Shown: piece after piece, positions 8,848 through 17,856 of the stretch
Numbering within the stretch: position 1 is the first letter of the stretch
Layout: the number at the start of each line of letters is the position of its first letter
Assembly: GCA_020621865.1 (NCBI GenBank)
Contig: JAHRYW010000002.1
Location: 129,960-193,959, forward strand
Length of the DNA: 64,000 nt
Reading direction: 5' to 3'
Source: Betaproteobacteria bacterium
GTDB taxonomy: Bacteria > Pseudomonadota > Gammaproteobacteria > Burkholderiales > Rhodocyclaceae
Notes under the pieces: model-generated
What the model was told of the DNA's origin: nothing
Database searches by the model: none
What the model saw: only the letters and a program-made list of their open reading frames with translations
Made by a program: the position numbers and the translations under genes

Positions 8848-10623
8848 TCAGCCGCTGGTTGTCGGCTGGGTATTGCAAAAGCGGAGTTCGACCGGGTACG
8901 GGAAGAAATCCTCGACGTGTCCTTCGCGGATCTTCTGCTGCGAGTCCTGCCAGAATTTCGGCGACAACAGGTCGGAATGATACTTGTGGAAGGTCTTGCG
9001 CAGCACCGGCGAAGCGAGCAGGAAGGTGCTGAATTCTTCCGGGAAGACGTCGTTCTTGGCGACCGAATACCAGACCTCGCCGGACATCTCGGTTTCGAAA
9101 TCCGGGGCAGGCGGAATGCGGCGGAAATTGCAGTCGGTCATGTACTCGATTTCGTCGTAGTCGTAGAAGACGACGCGGCCGTAGCGGGTGACGCCGAAGT
9201 TCTTCCACAGCATGTCGCCGGGGAAGATGTTGGCCTGAGCCATTTCGCGGATGGCGCTGCCGTATTCGCGGATGGCGTGTTCCAGGCCCTCGATGTTGTT
9301 GCTGCGCTCCATCCGGTCGAGGTGGATGTTCAGCGGCTCCATCCGGCGCTCGATGTAGAGGTGTTTGATGATCAGCTGGTCGCCGTCGATCTCGAAGCAG
9401 GACGGGGCGAGGGTGCGTAATTCGTCCAGCACCTCGTCGTCGAAACGCTTGAGCGGGAACATCACGTTGGAGAATTCCAGCGTGTCGGCCATCCGGCCGA
9501 CGCGGTCGACCTGCTTGACCATCATGAACTTGCGCTTGACGGTCGCGTGATCCATGTTCTTCGAGGCACCAAAGACATCCTTGATGATCTTGAAGACGTA
9601 GGGAAAGGACGGCAGCGTGAAGACCAGCATGACCAGGCCGCGGATGCCGGGGGCCATGATGAATTTGTCTTCCGAATGATGCACGTGGTAGATGAAATCG
9701 CGGAAGAACATCGTCTTCCCCTGCTTGCCGAGGCCGAGCATGATGTACAGCTCGGAGCGCGGCTTGGCCGGCATGATCGAACGCAGGAACTGGACGTAGC
9801 CGGACGGCACTTCCATGTCCACCATGAAGTAGGCACGTGACAGCGAGAAGAGCAGGCCGATCCGCCAGGCGTCGAGCAGGATGGTGTCGAGGTAGAGCTT
9901 GCCGTTATCGTCGTGCAGGACGGGGATGGCGAAGGGATATTCAGCCGAGCCGTTGATCGCCTTGCCGATGATGTAGGCGGCCTTGTTGCGATAGAAGGCC
10001 GAGCCGAGCACCTGGATCTGGAAATTGACCTCGCGGCGCGGCATGCCGTTCAGGAAGCTGTGCACGGCGGCATAGACATAGTCGACGTCGAGGTCGAGGT
10101 TGGCGAACGGGCGGTGCCAGTCGAAATCGCCGACGATCTTGCGCACTGCGCCGCGCAGGCCGTCTTCCTTGGCGTAGTAGCTGCGGTAGGTCTGGCTGTC
10201 GTCGCCTTCGAGGTTTTCGGTCGAAATGGTCGGGCGGACGAAAATGAAATCGTTGTGGAAGTAATTGCGGTGCAGGATCTTGGTCGTCACCGAGTTGAAG
10301 AAGGTCTCGGCCAGCTCCGGCTGCTTGTGGTTGAGCAGGAGGCCGATGTAGAGCAGCTTGATCTGCTGCCAGGTGGCGTAATCGATGGTCGCCGCGTCGA
10401 ATTCGTTGCGCAGGCGCTCGACGCATTCATCGACGCGGTCGTCGTAGAAACGGATGCGCTCCTTGACCGCCTTGTGCACGCCCAGCCAGTCGCCGTGCTC
10501 GAAGCGTGTCTTGGCTTCGCGGCAGGTCTGGCGGAACAGCGTGTAGTGTTTGTTGAACCCCTGGATCATGGCCAGCGCGATCTGGTGCGCGTTGGTGCCA
10601 TAGAGGCCGACTGAAATCTTCAT
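8848..10623 (-). CDS. aceK: Isocitrate dehydrogenase kinase/phosphatase
   Basis: AceK (591 residues, usual length) phosphorylates and dephosphorylates the dimeric isocitrate dehydrogenase, diverting isocitrate to the glyoxylate shunt. The ATP-binding loop LGLGKQGKT lies at about residues 297-304, and the catalytic segment FPGDMLWKNFGVTR with YDYDE sits near residue 460. It is divergent from the monomeric isocitrate dehydrogenase gene, with 167 nt between them. Unlike in E. coli it is not in an aceBAK operon; aceB and aceA lie 16-20 kb away. Confidence 0.95.
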   Translation of the reverse strand: MKISVGLYGTNAHQIALAMIQGFNKHYTLFRQTCREAKTRFEHGDWLGVHKAVKERIRFYDDRVDECVERLRNEFDAATIDYATWQQIKLLYIGLLLNHKQPELAETFFNSVTTKILHRNYFHNDFIFVRPTISTENLEGDDSQTYRSYYAKEDGLRGAVRKIVGDFDWHRPFANLDLDVDYVYAAVHSFLNGMPRREVNFQIQVLGSAFYRNKAAYIIGKAINGSAEYPFAIPVLHDDNGKLYLDTILLDAWRIGLLFSLSRAYFMVDMEVPSGYVQFLRSIMPAKPRSELYIMLGLGKQGKTMFFRDFIYHVHHSEDKFIMAPGIRGLVMLVFTLPSFPYVFKIIKDVFGASKNMDHATVKRKFMMVKQVDRVGRMADTLEFSNVMFPLKRFDDEVLDELRTLAPSCFEIDGDQLIIKHLYIERRMEPLNIHLDRMERSNNIEGLEHAIREYGSAIREMAQANIFPGDMLWKNFGVTRYGRVVFYDYDEIEYMTDCNFRRIPPAPDFETEMSGEVWYSVAKNDVFPEEFSTFLLASPVLRKTFHKYHSDLLSPKFWQDSQQKIREGHVEDFFPYPVELRFCNTQPTTSG

Positions 10624-10790
10624 TCCCCGAAATCTCCTCGATGAGCCGATGATTCTAGCATCGGGTTTTCCAAATGCATGGCCGGTCGACGGCGGTGTCT
10701 GGTGCCGTAATTTTGATGTTTTGTAAGCACCGTGAAAGGCGAAAGGCGTATATTCGCCCCGCGTAAATCAACCCAAGTCGAGGAAATCCC

Positions 10791-13028
10791 ATGGCCGCAG
10801 GTAAGTCGAAGATCATTTACACCCTCACGGACGAGGCCCCGTTGCTGGCAACCTGTGCCTTCTTGCCGATTGTCCGGACCTTTACTGATCCGATCGGCAT
10901 CGAAATCGAAAAGGCTGATATTTCCGTGTCGGCCCGCGTTCTCGCCGAATTCTCCGACTACCTGCCCGATGACCAGAAGGTGCCCAATACCCTGGGCGAA
11001 CTGGGCAAGAAGTGCCTGCTGCCGGACACCAACATCATCAAGCTGCCGAACATTTCGGCCTCCGTCGCCCAGCTCAAGGCTTGCGTCAAGGAGCTGCAGG
11101 AAAAAGGCTACGCCATTCCCGATTACCCGGAAGCTGCCAACACCGACGAAGAGAAGGCCCTCAAGGCGCGTTTCGGCAAGTGCCTCGGTTCCGCCGTCAA
11201 TCCGGTGCTGCGCGAAGGCAACTCCGACCGCCGCGCACCGCAGGCTGTCAAAAATTACGCCAAGAAGCGCCCGCACTCGATGGGTGAATGGAAGCAGTGG
11301 TCGCAGACCCACGTTTCGCACATGGAGCATGGCGACTTCTACCACGGCGAAAAGTCGATGACCCTCGACAAGCCGCGCGAAGTGCGCATGGAGCTGATCG
11401 CCAAGGGCGGCAAGACCACCGTGCTGAAGCCCAAGCTGTCGCTGCTCGAAGGCGAGATCATCGATTCGATGTTCATGAGCAAGAAGGCGCTCTGCGAGTT
11501 CTACGAGCAGACCCTGGAAGATTGCCGCGAGTCCGGCATTCTCTACTCGCTGCACGTCAAGGCGACGATGATGAAGGTCTCGCACCCGATCGTCTTTGGC
11601 CACTGCGTCAAGATCTACTACAAGGACGCCTTCGAGAAACACGGCAAGACCTTCGAGGAGCTGGGCATCAACGTCAATAACGGCATGGTCGACCTCTACG
11701 AGAAGATCAAGCAGTTGCCGGAATCCAAGCGCGACGAGATCATCCGCGACCTGCACGCCTGCCAGGAACACCGGCCGCGTCTGGCCATGGTCGATTCGGC
11801 CAAGGGCATCACCAATTTCCACTCGCCCAACGACATCATCGTGGACGCATCCATGCCCGCCATGATCCGTAACGGCGGCAAGATGTGGGACGCCAACGGC
11901 CGTCTGAAGGACGTCAAGGCCGTGATGCCCGAATCGACCTTTGCCCGCATCTACCAGGAGATCATCAACTTCTGCAAATGGCACGGCGCTTTTGATCCCA
12001 AGACCATGGGCACGGTGCCCAACGTCGGCCTGATGGCCCAGCAGGCCGAGGAATACGGCTCGCACGACAAGACCTTCGAAATCGCCGAAGACGGCATCGC
12101 CAACATCGTCGATAACAACACCGGCGAAGTGCTGCTGACCCAGAACGTCGAAGCCGGCGACATCTGGCGCATGTGCCAGGTCAAGGACGCGCCGATCCGC
12201 GACTGGGTCAAGCTGGCCGTCACCCGCGCCCGCCAGTCCGGCATGCCGGCCGTCTTCTGGCTGGACAGCTATCGTCCGCACGAAGCCGAGCTGATCAAGA
12301 AGGTCAACAAGTACCTCAAGGACCACGACACCAGCGGCCTGGAAATCCTGATCATGTCCCAGGTTCGTGCCATGCGCTTCACGCTCGAACGCGTTGCCCG
12401 CGGCCTGGACACCATCTCGGTGACCGGCAACATTCTGCGCGACTACCTGACCGACCTGTTCCCGATCATGGAACTGGGCACCTCGGCCAAGATGCTGTCC
12501 ATCGTCCCGCTGATGAACGGCGGCGGCATGTACGAAACCGGCGCCGGCGGCTCGGCACCCAAGCATGTCCAGCAGCTGGTTCAGGAAAACCACCTGCGCT
12601 GGGATTCGCTCGGCGAGTTCCTGGCCCTGGCCGTGTCGCTGGAAGAACTGGGCATCAAGGAAGGCAACCCGCGCGCCGTGCTGCTCGCCAAGACGCTGGA
12701 TGCCGCCACCGGCAAGCTGCTCGACAACAACAAGTCGCCGTCGCCGAAAACCGGTGAGCTCGATAACCGCGGTTCGCAGTTCTACCTCGCCATGTACTGG
12801 GCGCAGGAACTGGCCGCGCAGACCGAGGACCAGGAACTGGCCACCCGCTTCGCCAAGCTGGCCCAGACCCTGACCGCCAACGAGGCGCAGATCGTCGCCG
12901 AACTGAAGATGGTCCAGGGGCAGCCGGTCGATATCGGCGGCTACTACAAGGCCGATCCGGAGAAGACCAAGGCGATCATGCGTCCGAGCCCGACGCTGAA
13001 TGCGGCGCTGAAGGCAGCCCGCGTTTAA
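10791..13028 (+). CDS. idh: NADP-dependent isocitrate dehydrogenase, monomeric type
   Basis: A 745-residue monomeric isocitrate dehydrogenase (Icd2/IDH-II class), unrelated in sequence to the dimeric enzyme encoded just downstream. It converts isocitrate to 2-oxoglutarate with NADPH formation. Typical segments include [19 protein letters not shown] at the start, SNSTDRR-like NSDRRAP near residue 143, [20 protein letters not shown], and SMFMSKKAL. The start ATG has a GGAAATCCC-type leader. A strong terminator follows, so idh and icd are probably separate transcription units. Confidence 0.95.
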   Translation: MAAGKSKIIYTLTDEAPLLATCAFLPIVRTFTDPIGIEIEKADISVSARVLAEFSDYLPDDQKVPNTLGELGKKCLLPDTNIIKLPNISASVAQLKACVKELQEKGYAIPDYPEAANTDEEKALKARFGKCLGSAVNPVLREGNSDRRAPQAVKNYAKKRPHSMGEWKQWSQTHVSHMEHGDFYHGEKSMTLDKPREVRMELIAKGGKTTVLKPKLSLLEGEIIDSMFMSKKALCEFYEQTLEDCRESGILYSLHVKATMMKVSHPIVFGHCVKIYYKDAFEKHGKTFEELGINVNNGMVDLYEKIKQLPESKRDEIIRDLHACQEHRPRLAMVDSAKGITNFHSPNDIIVDASMPAMIRNGGKMWDANGRLKDVKAVMPESTFARIYQEIINFCKWHGAFDPKTMGTVPNVGLMAQQAEEYGSHDKTFEIAEDGIANIVDNNTGEVLLTQNVEAGDIWRMCQVKDAPIRDWVKLAVTRARQSGMPAVFWLDSYRPHEAELIKKVNKYLKDHDTSGLEILIMSQVRAMRFTLERVARGLDTISVTGNILRDYLTDLFPIMELGTSAKMLSIVPLMNGGGMYETGAGGSAPKHVQQLVQENHLRWDSLGEFLALAVSLEELGIKEGNPRAVLLAKTLDAATGKLLDNNKSPSPKTGELDNRGSQFYLAMYWAQELAAQTEDQELATRFAKLAQTLTANEAQIVAELKMVQGQPVDIGGYYKADPEKTKAIMRPSPTLNAALKAARV

Positions 13029-13059
13029 GTTTTAATCTCGCCCGATGAGGGCGGAAATT

Positions 13060-13093
13060 AAAAAGCGAAGGCCGTTCTGGTCTTCGCTTTTTT
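13060..13093 (+). terminator. Intrinsic terminator after idh
   Basis: A 14-bp stem (AAAAAGCGAAGGCC pairing with GGTCTTCGCTTTT, one G-U pair) with a GTTCT loop is followed by a T run. It sits 30 nt after the idh stop codon and runs straight into a dispersed repeat copy. Confidence 0.85.
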
Positions 13094-13095
13094 CG

Positions 13096-13130
13096 TTTTT
13101 TGGCCTTTTTTGCCTTCGACCGTAGCCTTT
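13096..13130 (-). repeat. Dispersed bipartite repeat, copy 2
   Basis: On the minus strand: GGCTACGGTCGAA, a 9-nt spacer (the only copy with 9 rather than 10), then GGCCAAAAA. It lies immediately after the idh terminator. Confidence 0.7.
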
Positions 13131-13282
13131 TGCCGATCCGGCCAAGGGCTGACACCGTTGCCCGTTTTGCCTCATAATTATGGATGCAGCCGGCCGCCGG
13201 AAACCCCGAGGCCGCTCTCCCCGCCACGGGGACATTAGACGCAAGACCCAAGTCGTCCAATAAAACAACTCATGGAGTGGAT

Positions 13283-14524
13283 ATGGCATCTCACATCACG
13301 GTTCCGCAAGGTGGTCAGAAAATCGTTCCGGGACAAGCGATCCCGAACAATCCGATTATTCCCTTCATCGAAGGCGACGGCATCGGCATCGACATCACGC
13401 CGGTCATGATCAAGGTTATCGACGCAGCCGTGGCCAAGGCCTACGGCGGCGCCAAGAAGATTCACTGGATGGAAGTCTACGCCGGTGAAAAATCCACCCG
13501 CCTCTATGGTCCGGACGAATGGTTCCCCAAGGAAACCTTCGACGCGCTGAAGGAATACTCGGTGTCCATCAAGGGCCCGATGACGACCCCGGTCGGCGGC
13601 GGTATCCGTTCGCTGAACGTCGCCCTGCGCCAGGAACTCGACCTCTACCAGTGCGTCCGTCCGGTCCAATACTTCAAGGGCGTCCCGTCGCCGCTGAAGA
13701 ACCCGGAACTGACCAACATGGTCATCTTCCGCGAGAACACCGAGGACATCTACGCCGGCATCGAATGGGCCGCCGAGTCCGAAGGCGCCAAGAAGATCGT
13801 TAAGTTCCTGCAGGAGGAAATGGGCGTCAAGAAGATCCGTTTCCCGGCCACCTCCGGCATCGGCATCAAGCCGATCTCGATCGAAGGCACCACCCGCCTG
13901 GTCCGCGCTGCGCTCAAGTACGTCATCGCCAACGACCGCAAGTCGCTGACCATCGTGCACAAGGGCAACATCATGAAGTTCACCGAAGGCCTGTTCCGCG
14001 ACACGGCCTACAAGGTGGCCATTGAAGAATTCGGCGCCGAGCTGATCGACGGCGGCCCGTGGTGCAAGTTCAAGAACCCGAACTCGGGTCGTGAAGTCAT
14101 CGTCAAGGACTCCATCGCCGACGCCTTCCTGCAGCAGATCCTGCTCCGCCCGGCCGAGTACGACACCATCGTCACCACCAACCTGAACGGCGACTACATC
14201 TCCGACGCGCTGGCCGCGCAGGTCGGCGGCATCGGCATCGCGCCGGGCGCCAACATCTCCGACCAGTACGCCTGCTTCGAGGCCACCCACGGCACGGCAC
14301 CGAAGTACGCCGGTCTGGACAAGGTGAACCCGGGTTCGCTGATCCTGTCGGCCGAAATGATGCTCCGCCACCTGGGCTGGAAGGAAGCTGCCGACCTGGT
14401 CATCAAGGCCATGGAAGCCGCTATCGGTGACAAGAAGGTGACCTACGACTTCGCCCGCCTGATGGACGGCGCCGACGAACTGTCGTGCTCCGCCTTCGGC
14501 GACGCGATGATCGAACGCATGTAA
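13283..14524 (+). CDS. icd: NADP-dependent isocitrate dehydrogenase, homodimeric type
   Basis: A 413-residue isocitrate dehydrogenase of the E. coli Icd type. The substrate and phosphorylation loop [13 protein letters not shown] is intact, with Ser110 matching the serine that AceK phosphorylates in E. coli. The Mg-binding aspartates lie in the [17 protein letters not shown] region, and the NADP site includes [13 protein letters not shown] chose the ATG at 13283 because a GGAGTGG box precedes it and it matches the family N-terminus. A hairpin terminator follows. Confidence 0.96.
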   Translation: MASHITVPQGGQKIVPGQAIPNNPIIPFIEGDGIGIDITPVMIKVIDAAVAKAYGGAKKIHWMEVYAGEKSTRLYGPDEWFPKETFDALKEYSVSIKGPMTTPVGGGIRSLNVALRQELDLYQCVRPVQYFKGVPSPLKNPELTNMVIFRENTEDIYAGIEWAAESEGAKKIVKFLQEEMGVKKIRFPATSGIGIKPISIEGTTRLVRAALKYVIANDRKSLTIVHKGNIMKFTEGLFRDTAYKVAIEEFGAELIDGGPWCKFKNPNSGREVIVKDSIADAFLQQILLRPAEYDTIVTTNLNGDYISDALAAQVGGIGIAPGANISDQYACFEATHGTAPKYAGLDKVNPGSLILSAEMMLRHLGWKEAADLVIKAMEAAIGDKKVTYDFARLMDGADELSCSAFGDAMIERM

Positions 14525-14549
14525 GCTGGGCCAATCGCCCCAGCCACGG

Positions 14550-14576
14550 AGGCCCCCGCAAGGGGGCTTCTGTTTT
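14550..14576 (+). terminator. Intrinsic terminator after icd
   Basis: An 8-bp GC-rich stem (GGCCCCC / GGGGGCT with GCAA loop) followed by TTCTGTTTTT, starting 26 nt after the icd stop codon. Confidence 0.75.
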
Positions 14577-14662
14577 TGGGGCGGACCCGATGGTGGTTTT
14601 CTTGTGTTAATCATAGTTAATCACTACGATTGAATCTGAATGGCTTTTTATCGAGGCAAGCG

Positions 14663-14932
14663 ATGGCGCAAGTGGAAACCAAAGTGCTGACGGCGCACGT
14701 ACCGTTGCCGCTGGCTGAAAAAATCGACCAGATGGCGGCCCGTCTGGAGCGTTCTCGGGGTTGGATCGTCAAGCAGGCATTAGCCGCCTGGGTCGACCAG
14801 GAAGAAGAACGCAGCCGCCTGACCCGCGAGGCCTTGGCCGATGTCGATGCCGGGAGGGTGATCGATCACTCGTCGGTGCAGGCTTGGGCCGAGAGTCTGG
14901 GAGCTGACCAGACCCTGCCGCTGCCGCGCTGA
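14663..14932 (+). CDS. Ribbon-helix-helix antitoxin, ParD/CopG-like
   Basis: An 89-residue protein whose N-terminus reads as a ribbon-helix-helix DNA-binding domain (TAHVPLPLAEKIDQMAARLE then SRGWIVKQALAAWV). An acidic tail follows and is the likely toxin-binding segment. It overlaps the downstream ParE-like gene by one base (TGATG), the usual antitoxin-first arrangement. The ATG at 14663 is preferred over a TTG at 14630 that has no binding site. Such antitoxins usually repress their own promoter, which would lie in 14577-14662. Confidence 0.85.
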   Translation: MAQVETKVLTAHVPLPLAEKIDQMAARLERSRGWIVKQALAAWVDQEEERSRLTREALADVDAGRVIDHSSVQAWAESLGADQTLPLPR

Positions 14933-15207
14933 TGGAACTGAAGTGGACGAGCAAGGCGCTGTCGGACCTGGCGCGCCTCTACGAGTTTCTGGCGCCGGCT
15001 AACCCATCGGCTGCGGCGCGTACCGTGCAATCGCTGGCTGCCGCGCCGACCACCCTCCTCAAAAATCCGCGCATTGGCGAAAAGCTGGAAGAGTTCGAGC
15101 CGCGCGAGGTGCGGCGAATTCTCGTCGGCCAATACGAGATGCGTTACGAAATCCAGGCGTCGACGATCTACTTGCTGCGCCTGTGGCATACGCGCGAAGA
15201 CCGATGA
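14932..15207 (+). CDS. RelE/ParE-family toxin
   Basis: A 91-residue toxin of the RelE/ParE superfamily. It starts ELKWTSKALSDLARLYEFL and ends YLLRLWHTREDR, both typical of the ParE subgroup. ParE toxins poison DNA gyrase while RelE toxins cleave mRNA; the sequence resembles ParE more, but the target cannot be read from it. It overlaps the antitoxin stop by one base and its own stop overlaps the start of the next gene. Confidence 0.85.
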   Translation: MELKWTSKALSDLARLYEFLAPANPSAAARTVQSLAAAPTTLLKNPRIGEKLEEFEPREVRRILVGQYEMRYEIQASTIYLLRLWHTREDR

Positions 15208-15689
15208 GCGGCCGGGAAACCATCACCCGCAAGCAGGCCGTGCAGGGCTACACCGGCTATTCGTGCATCGGGCTCTACAACCCCAAGGGGCCGGAGAACG
15301 TTGGCGCCATCATGCGTGCCGCCGGTTGCTATGGCGTCAATACCGTCTTTTATACCGGCACCCGCTACGAGCGGGCCTCGGCTTTCCGCACCGATACCAA
15401 GCAGGTTCATCTGCAACTGCCGCTGATCGGCGTCGACGATCTGTAGCAGGTCATTCCCTTCGGCTGTGTGCCGGTCGCCATCGAGGTACATCCCGATGCC
15501 CGGCCGCTGACCGAATACCAGCACCCGGAGCGGGCCTTCTATATCTTCGGCCCGGAAGATGGAGGCCTGAAGAAGAATGTCACCTCATGGTGCCGGGACA
15601 TCGTCTATATCCCGACCCATGGCTGCATGAACCTGGCGGCGACGGTCAATGTCGTGCTCTACGACCGGATGTTGAAGCAGGGACGCTAG
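15204..15689 (+). pseudogene. TrmH/SpoU-family RNA methyltransferase with in-frame amber stop
   Basis: One frame of 162 codons encodes a complete small SPOUT methyltransferase, interrupted by a single TAG at 15444-15446 (after GVDDL, before QVIPFGCVPVAIEV). Motif 1 (NPKGPENVGAIMRAAG), motif 2 (IFGPEDGGL) and motif 3 (MNLAATVNVVLYDR) are all intact on either side. Without the stop it would transfer a methyl group from SAM to a tRNA or rRNA ribose. No other damage is visible, so this is a recent nonsense mutation, a sequencing error or a suppressed codon. It overlaps the toxin gene by 4 nt. Confidence 0.8.
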
Positions 15690-15699
15690 CCCTGATTCT

Positions 15700-16548
15700 T
15701 CAGCGTTTGAGCAGTTTGCGCATGAATTCCTCGACCAGGGCGGGGCGGATCGGCTTCAGGAAGTAACCGATGGCGCCGCCGGCGATGGCTGCCTGGACGA
15801 CCGGGCGGCTGGCGTTGCCGGTGACCATGACGATCTTCGTTGGCGGGCAGGCGGCCTGGATATGTGGCAGGGCGTCGAGGCCGCTCATCCCCGGCATGTT
15901 GACGTCGAGGAAAACCAGCGCCGGGCGGGTTTTTCGGACCACTTCGATGCCTTCCTCGGCGTTGCTGGCCAGGCCGATCACCTTGATGCCGATTTCCTGC
16001 AACACCCCTTTGAGCAGCTGTCGGATCGCACCGCTGTCGTCGACGATGACGGCCGAGCGGGGGATGACCGCGCTGCTCTCGGCGAAGGTGGTTTCGGCGG
16101 CTGGCGGCTTGTCCCCTGCAGCCGGTGTGTCAGCAGGGCTCGGCGCTATCGGTTCGGCCGGGGCCGAGGCGGCACGCGCGGCAATCGCTCGTGCCTTTTC
16201 GATCTGCGCCAGTTCGTTGATGATCTGGGCTTCCTGGAAGGGCTTTTGAATGAAGCCGGCGGCGCCCAGGTCGGCGGCGTGGCCCTGCAGTTCGGGTTCG
16301 CTGGAGCCGGTGATCATCACGACGGCGACCTGATTGGCCGTGACGTCCATCTCGGCCAGCAATTCGAAGCCGTTTTTACCCGGCAGCTCGTAATCCAGGC
16401 AGACGACGTCGGGTCGCTCGTTCCTGACGAAATCGAGCAGGCCGCGCCCATCGGGGAACTGCGCCACGACCTTGTGCTCTTCGCCCTCGCAGATGGTGCG
16501 CAACAGGTTGCGCATCGCTTCGTCGTCATCAACGATCACGATTTTCAT
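15700..16548 (-). CDS. Orphan response regulator with two receiver domains
   Basis: The 282-residue protein has a receiver domain at about 1-120 (IVDDDEAM, phospho-acceptor Asp in VVCLDYELPGKNG). A linker of about 45 residues rich in Ala and Pro follows, then a second receiver at about 165-282 (VIVDDSGAIRQLL, VFLDVNMPGMSG). There is no output domain, so it probably acts through protein contacts in a phosphorelay or chemotaxis-type pathway. No kinase gene is adjacent. It is divergent from the small membrane protein gene at 16776. Confidence 0.85.
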   Translation of the reverse strand: MKIVIVDDDEAMRNLLRTICEGEEHKVVAQFPDGRGLLDFVRNERPDVVCLDYELPGKNGFELLAEMDVTANQVAVVMITGSSEPELQGHAADLGAAGFIQKPFQEAQIINELAQIEKARAIAARAASAPAEPIAPSPADTPAAGDKPPAAETTFAESSAVIPRSAVIVDDSGAIRQLLKGVLQEIGIKVIGLASNAEEGIEVVRKTRPALVFLDVNMPGMSGLDALPHIQAACPPTKIVMVTGNASRPVVQAAIAGGAIGYFLKPIRPALVEEFMRKLLKR

Positions 16549-16579
16549 TTGACGTCCTTGGGAGAGAAAATACGATCCA

Positions 16580-16620
16580 ATCCTTGGCCAGTCGGGTGTT
16601 TTGGCCGCCTGGCCAAGGAT
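16580..16620. promoter_or_regulatory. Inverted repeat upstream of the double-receiver gene
   Basis: A 12-bp inverted repeat (ATCCTTGGCCAG / CTGGCCAAGGAT) with a 17-nt spacer lies 32 nt upstream of the start codon of the gene on the minus strand, in a divergent intergenic region. It has no T run, so it is more likely an operator or leader hairpin than a terminator. Confidence 0.45.
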
Positions 16621-16775
16621 AGCGGCCAGTTTACAGTGCCGGCCGGAACTATGACGAAAAACTTGATCGCCGGGGCCGGCTTTGGCGAGCCCGAGCGAAG
16701 GCGGCGCAAGCCAGCGGGCAGGCTTTCTTTTTGCAGTAAAATTTGCGCCGTTTCCCCATTTTCTGGTGTTTTGCG

Positions 16776-17030
16776 ATGACTACAGACCAAACCCCGGCCG
16801 CCGTGAGCGCCGACGAGTTGCTGAAGCGAAAAAAGGAAGTCCGCAAGTGGATTGTTTTGCGCGGCGTCCTGCTTGGCCTGCTGATCGCGGCCTGGTGGAT
16901 CATGTTCGTGCCGGAGTCGGTCGTCACCTCGACCATGAAATACGTGCTTGGCGTCGTCGTCGGCCTGGTGGCAACGGGCGGCTACCTGTACCAGTTGCGC
17001 GCCGTCTTCCAGTCGTCGGACAGGGATTGA
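16776..17030 (+). CDS. Small membrane protein, unknown function
   Basis: An 84-residue protein with a charged N-terminus (ELLKRKKEVRKW) and two hydrophobic segments near residues 28-48 and 52-72. I do not recognise a family. It lies on the same strand as murI, whose start is 37 nt after this stop, so the two may be co-transcribed. Codon use is like its neighbours. The upstream region shows no clear promoter. Confidence 0.65.
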   Translation: MTTDQTPAAVSADELLKRKKEVRKWIVLRGVLLGLLIAAWWIMFVPESVVTSTMKYVLGVVVGLVATGGYLYQLRAVFQSSDRD

Positions 17031-17067
17031 TCGAGCGGCAAACCTGCCGGCGGTCCGGGGAGCTTTT

Positions 17068-17856
17068 CTGAACCACCAGCCCATCGCAGTTTTCGATTCC
17101 GGCCTCGGTGGCCTGACGGTCCTGCGCGCCCTGCGCGAACGCCTGCCGCAGGAGGATTTCTTCTATTTCGCCGACACCCGCCTGCTGCCCTACGGCGACC
17201 GGCCGGAAGCCTTCCTCCGCGAACGCGGCGTGCTGATCGCGCAAGCGCTGGTCCATCGCGGTGCCAAGGCGCTGGTCATCGCCTGCAACACGGCGACGGC
17301 CGCCGCCGCCGAGGCGATCCGCGCTGCCGTCGAGCTGCCCATCGTCGCGCTGGAACCGGGCGTCAAGCCGGCCGTGGCGCTGACCCGGAGTGGCGTGATC
17401 GGCGTGCTGGCGACGACGCGCACCCTGCACAGCGAGCGCTTCCAGCGCCTGGTCGGCAACCACGCCAACGGCCACCGCATCGTTGCCCAGCCTTGCCCCG
17501 GTCTGGCCGAAGCGATCGAAACCAAGGGACCGGACAGCGCCGAGGTCGAGCGCCTGCTTGACGCCTTCGTCGCACCGCTGGCCGTGGCCGGCGCCGATGT
17601 AGTGGTGCTCGGCTGCACGCATTACCCGTGGGTGGCCGCGGCCATCGCCCGCCGCATGCCGGTCGGCACGACGCTGCTCGATACCGGCGAACCGGTCGCC
17701 CGCCAGCTCGAACGCCTGCTCGCCGCCGGCCACCTGCTCGGCGGCGGCGAAGGCCGGCTAAGCATGGCGACCAGCGGCGACCCGCTGGCCGTCAATGCTA
17801 CGGTCGGCCGCTTATTTGGGGCAAAAATGAAAATCGAACATTGGGAGCCGCAATGA
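17068..17856 (+). CDS. murI: Glutamate racemase
   Basis: MurI interconverts L- and D-glutamate for peptidoglycan. The 262-residue product has the FDSGLGGLTVL motif, the first catalytic Cys in VIACNTATA and the second in GCTHYPW. No ATG, GTG or TTG precedes the conserved N-terminus in a sensible place. The best start is a CTG at 17068 with GGGGAG 5 nt upstream. The last residues (NATVGRLFGAKMK) are encoded by a copy of the dispersed repeat. It overlaps the next gene (ATGA). Confidence 0.88.
   Translation: MNHQPIAVFDSGLGGLTVLRALRERLPQEDFFYFADTRLLPYGDRPEAFLRERGVLIAQALVHRGAKALVIACNTATAAAAEAIRAAVELPIVALEPGVKPAVALTRSGVIGVLATTRTLHSERFQRLVGNHANGHRIVAQPCPGLAEAIETKGPDSAEVERLLDAFVAPLAVAGADVVVLGCTHYPWVAAAIARRMPVGTTLLDTGEPVARQLERLLAAGHLLGGGEGRLSMATSGDPLAVNATVGRLFGAKMKIEHWEPQ
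17793..17836 (+). repeat. Dispersed bipartite repeat, copy 3 (inside murI)
   Basis: AATGCTACGGTCGGC, a 10-nt spacer, then GGGCAAAAAT. The copy lies wholly inside the 3' end of murI, where it is translated as NATVGRLFGAK. Confidence 0.7.

Noticed and set aside
13184..13282. A start 33 codons earlier for icd
   Set aside because: The extra residues are not family-like, and ATG 13283 has a clear GGAGTGG binding site.
14663..15207. The toxin-antitoxin pair as part of a genomic island
   Set aside because: There are no integrase, direct repeats or strong base-composition shift around it. Small ParDE pairs often stand alone.
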